Assembly (NCBI GenBank): GCA_028874795.1
Contig: JAPPHT010000067.1
Coordinates: 1 to 51,624, forward strand
Direction: 5' to 3'
Length of the DNA stretch: 51,624 bases
Source: Chloroflexota bacterium
GTDB taxonomy: Bacteria; Chloroflexota; Dehalococcoidia; Lucifugimonadales; Australimonadaceae
In this document: piece by piece, positions 49,963 to 51,624 of the stretch
Layout: each line of letters starts with the position of its first letter
Numbering within the stretch: the first letter of the stretch is position 1
The notes under the pieces: generated by a model
What the model saw: only the letters and a program-made list of their open reading frames with translations
What the model was told of the DNA's origin: nothing
Database searches by the model: none
Position numbers and translations under genes: made by a program

Positions 49963-51540
49963 GTGTCGGCCTGCCGGAGAGTTGCCCTGCATACCCACGA
50001 CATCCTCACCATCGCCGCCGCCATCGTGCCGGAGCGCGTCGCGCTCGTCCACGACGGCGTCACGCTCACCTACGCCGGGCTCGCCGAGCGCGCGAACCGG
50101 CTCGCCAACGCGCTCGCCACGCACGGAGTCGAGGCGGGCGACCGCGTCGCCGTGATGGACGTGAACACGCCCGTCCACTTCGAGGCGTACTTCGCCGCCG
50201 CCCGGCTGGATGCGGTCTACGTGCCACTCAACTTCCGCGGCCACGGCGAGGAGATCGGCTACCCGCTTCGCCACGCGTCGCCGAAGGCCGTGGTCGCGGG
50301 CGAGCGGTACGCGCCGCTCATCGCCGGGCTGAGCAGCGACGCCTCCTCGGTGGGTGTTCTCGCCGTGGACGGCGAGCCGCGGCCGGATGGCTGGCGCTCG
50401 TACGAGGCGCTGCTCGCGGAGGCCGACGCCGACGAGATGCGCTTCCCGGAGGGGTCGCCGGAAGAGACCGCGGTGCTGCTCTACACGGCGGGAACGACCG
50501 GCCAGCCGAAGGCGGTGATGCTCTCCCACGACAGCTTCACGTCGTTCATGCTCGCCAACATGGAGCCGCCGGACCCGGACGTGGAGGAGCGGACGCTGCT
50601 CACCCTGCCGCTCTACCACATCGCCGGGCTGCAGGCGGCGCTCGCGGGCGTGTTCGGCGGGCGCACCGTGGTCCTCCAGCGCCAGTTCGAGCCGCGCGAG
50701 TGGTTGGCCCTCGTGCAGGAGCACCGCATCGCGCGCGCGCTCATCGTCCCCACGATGCTCAAGCAGCTGATGGACCACCCGGAGTTCGCGGCGCACGACC
50801 TCTCCAGCCTGCGCGTGCTCACCTACGGCGGAGCGTCGATGCCCCCACCGGTGATCGAGCGCGCCGTCGTTGCCATGCCGGGCGTGCAGTTCATCAACGC
50901 GTTCGGGCAGACGGAGACGGGCTCGACCATCGCGATGGTGCCGCCGGAGGACCACGTGCTGGAGGGGCCGCCGGGCGTCGTCGAGAAGCGCCGACGTCAC
51001 CTGCGGAGCATCGGGAGGCCGCTGCCGGACGTAGAGGTGCGCATCGTCGACGAGGACGGCCACGAGCTCGCGACGGGCAAGCAGGGCGAGATCGCGGCGC
51101 GCGGCCCGCGCCTGATGCGCGGCTACTGGGGGCAGCCGGAGGCGACGGCCCAGACCGTACACGGCGGGTGGCTCTTCACCGGCGACCTTGGCTACATGGA
51201 CGAGGACGGCTACATCTACCTCACTGGACGCGCGAAGGACTTCATCAAGCGCGGCGGCGAGATGGTTGCGCCGGAGGAGGTCGAGCACCTGCTGCACGCC
51301 TGCCCCGGGGTGGAGGAGTGCGCCGTGATCGGCGTGCCGGACGAGACCTGGGGCGAGCGGGTCATGGCGGTCGTCGTCCCGACGCCGGGCGCCGAACCTT
51401 CCGAGGACGCGCTGCTCGACGCCTGCCACACCCTCGCGCGCTTCAAGCGCCCCGAGCACGTCGTCTTCGTCTCGGAGCTCCCCCGCAACGCCCTCGGCAA
51501 AGTCCTCAAGAACGAGCTTCGCGCGCGCTTCGGGGCGTAG
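49963..51540 (+). CDS. acyl-CoA synthetase / AMP-dependent ligase
   Basis: 525 aa from GTG 49963; the ribosome site is poor, so the true start could be slightly downstream. Adenylate-forming motifs: LLYTAGTTGQPKAVMLSH (P-loop-like), NAFGQTETG, GWLFTGDLGYMDEDGYIYLTGR, and the catalytic Lys near the end (NALGKVLKNELR). It activates a carboxylic acid to acyl-CoA, feeding the two hydratase-family enzymes just upstream. The acid is unknown. Confidence 0.92.
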   Translation: MSACRRVALHTHDILTIAAAIVPERVALVHDGVTLTYAGLAERANRLANALATHGVEAGDRVAVMDVNTPVHFEAYFAAARLDAVYVPLNFRGHGEEIGYPLRHASPKAVVAGERYAPLIAGLSSDASSVGVLAVDGEPRPDGWRSYEALLAEADADEMRFPEGSPEETAVLLYTAGTTGQPKAVMLSHDSFTSFMLANMEPPDPDVEERTLLTLPLYHIAGLQAALAGVFGGRTVVLQRQFEPREWLALVQEHRIARALIVPTMLKQLMDHPEFAAHDLSSLRVLTYGGASMPPPVIERAVVAMPGVQFINAFGQTETGSTIAMVPPEDHVLEGPPGVVEKRRRHLRSIGRPLPDVEVRIVDEDGHELATGKQGEIAARGPRLMRGYWGQPEATAQTVHGGWLFTGDLGYMDEDGYIYLTGRAKDFIKRGGEMVAPEEVEHLLHACPGVEECAVIGVPDETWGERVMAVVVPTPGAEPSEDALLDACHTLARFKRPEHVVFVSELPRNALGKVLKNELRARFGA

Positions 51541-51541
51541 A

Positions 51542-51592
51542 TCTCGTTCCTGCGCTCACTCGTCATTCTCGCGAAAGCGGGAAGGTGAATTC
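51542..51592. repeat. dispersed repeat at the right edge
   Basis: TCTCGTTCCTGCGC...GTCATTCTCGCGAAAGCGGGAA, a diverged inverted copy of the CCCGC-TTTCGCGGGAATGAC family. The final ~30 bases show nothing. Confidence 0.55.
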
Positions 51593-51624
51593 ACATTCGA
51601 AGTGCAACACCTGCTCTCGTAGCA

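Overview
The window looks like a chromosomal contig of a GC-rich, free-living bacterium. I infer a Chloroflexota member of the Dehalococcoidia/SAR202 type. The reasons are the gene mix (several Rieske oxygenases and dioxygenase-like cupins, F420 biosynthesis, hydantoinase, Lhr helicase, LigD), secreted proteins built on Thr-Pro linkers, several apparently leaderless genes, and intergenic space packed with short palindromic repeats. No rRNA, tRNA, transposase, phage or CRISPR locus was recognised, so the lineage call is inference only.

Layout. 1-1801: left-edge Rieske oxygenase fragment with a small membrane protein, then a two-gene DUF4160/DUF2442-HTH-like pair. 1823-4543: NHEJ ligase LigD. 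4544-11541: a repeat-rich stretch carrying two small genes with their own promoter and terminator, a hydantoinase/carbamoylase, an alpha/beta-hydrolase lacking its nucleophile Ser, an aldo/keto reductase, a DMT exporter and thiS. 11542-15394: a minus-strand run of hicA-hicB, cofE, a 98-aa gene with dcd, and thiG-thiE. 15498-19940: Lhr helicase with three repeat-derived in-frame inserts. 19944-20657: vapBC with promoter and operator. 20670-25889: an ABC-type binding protein and fused permease with a cupin protein and a small anchored protein. 25986-33968: MFS transporter, gentisate dioxygenase-like cupin, MetE-like methyltransferase, Rieske oxygenase, cytochrome c, a MoxR-like ATPase and thioredoxin reductase. 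34032-39578: Gfo/Idh/MocA oxidoreductase, then two anchored secreted proteins (a CAP/SCP protein and a trypsin-like protease of unusual architecture). 39656-45726: A-type Fe-S protein, small zinc-ribbon and membrane proteins, an XRE/ImmA pair with a defective ImmA, an amidohydrolase, a TlpA-like lipoprotein, a pseudo-protease lipoprotein and a hypothetical gene flanked by twin hairpins. 45805-47896: groES-groEL with promoter and CIRCE element. 48141-51540: a HigA-like antitoxin and an acyl-CoA module (two enoyl-CoA hydratase-family proteins and an acyl-CoA ligase).

How they fit. The metabolic genes point to heterotrophic breakdown of aromatic, amide and acyl compounds. The thi, cof and Fe-S genes serve cofactor supply. 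At least four toxin-antitoxin-like loci are scattered among them, several in DNA that reads as less GC-rich. The most striking signal is the repeat population. It fills most long gaps, forms tandem arrays (about 130-bp and 182-bp units) and has entered the lhr reading frame three times without breaking it. The second recurring signal is a TANNNT-like box 6-7 nt before the start codon with no Shine-Dalgarno sequence (thiG, cofE, tlpA-like, vapB, lhr, MFS, XRE), which suggests routine leaderless transcription.
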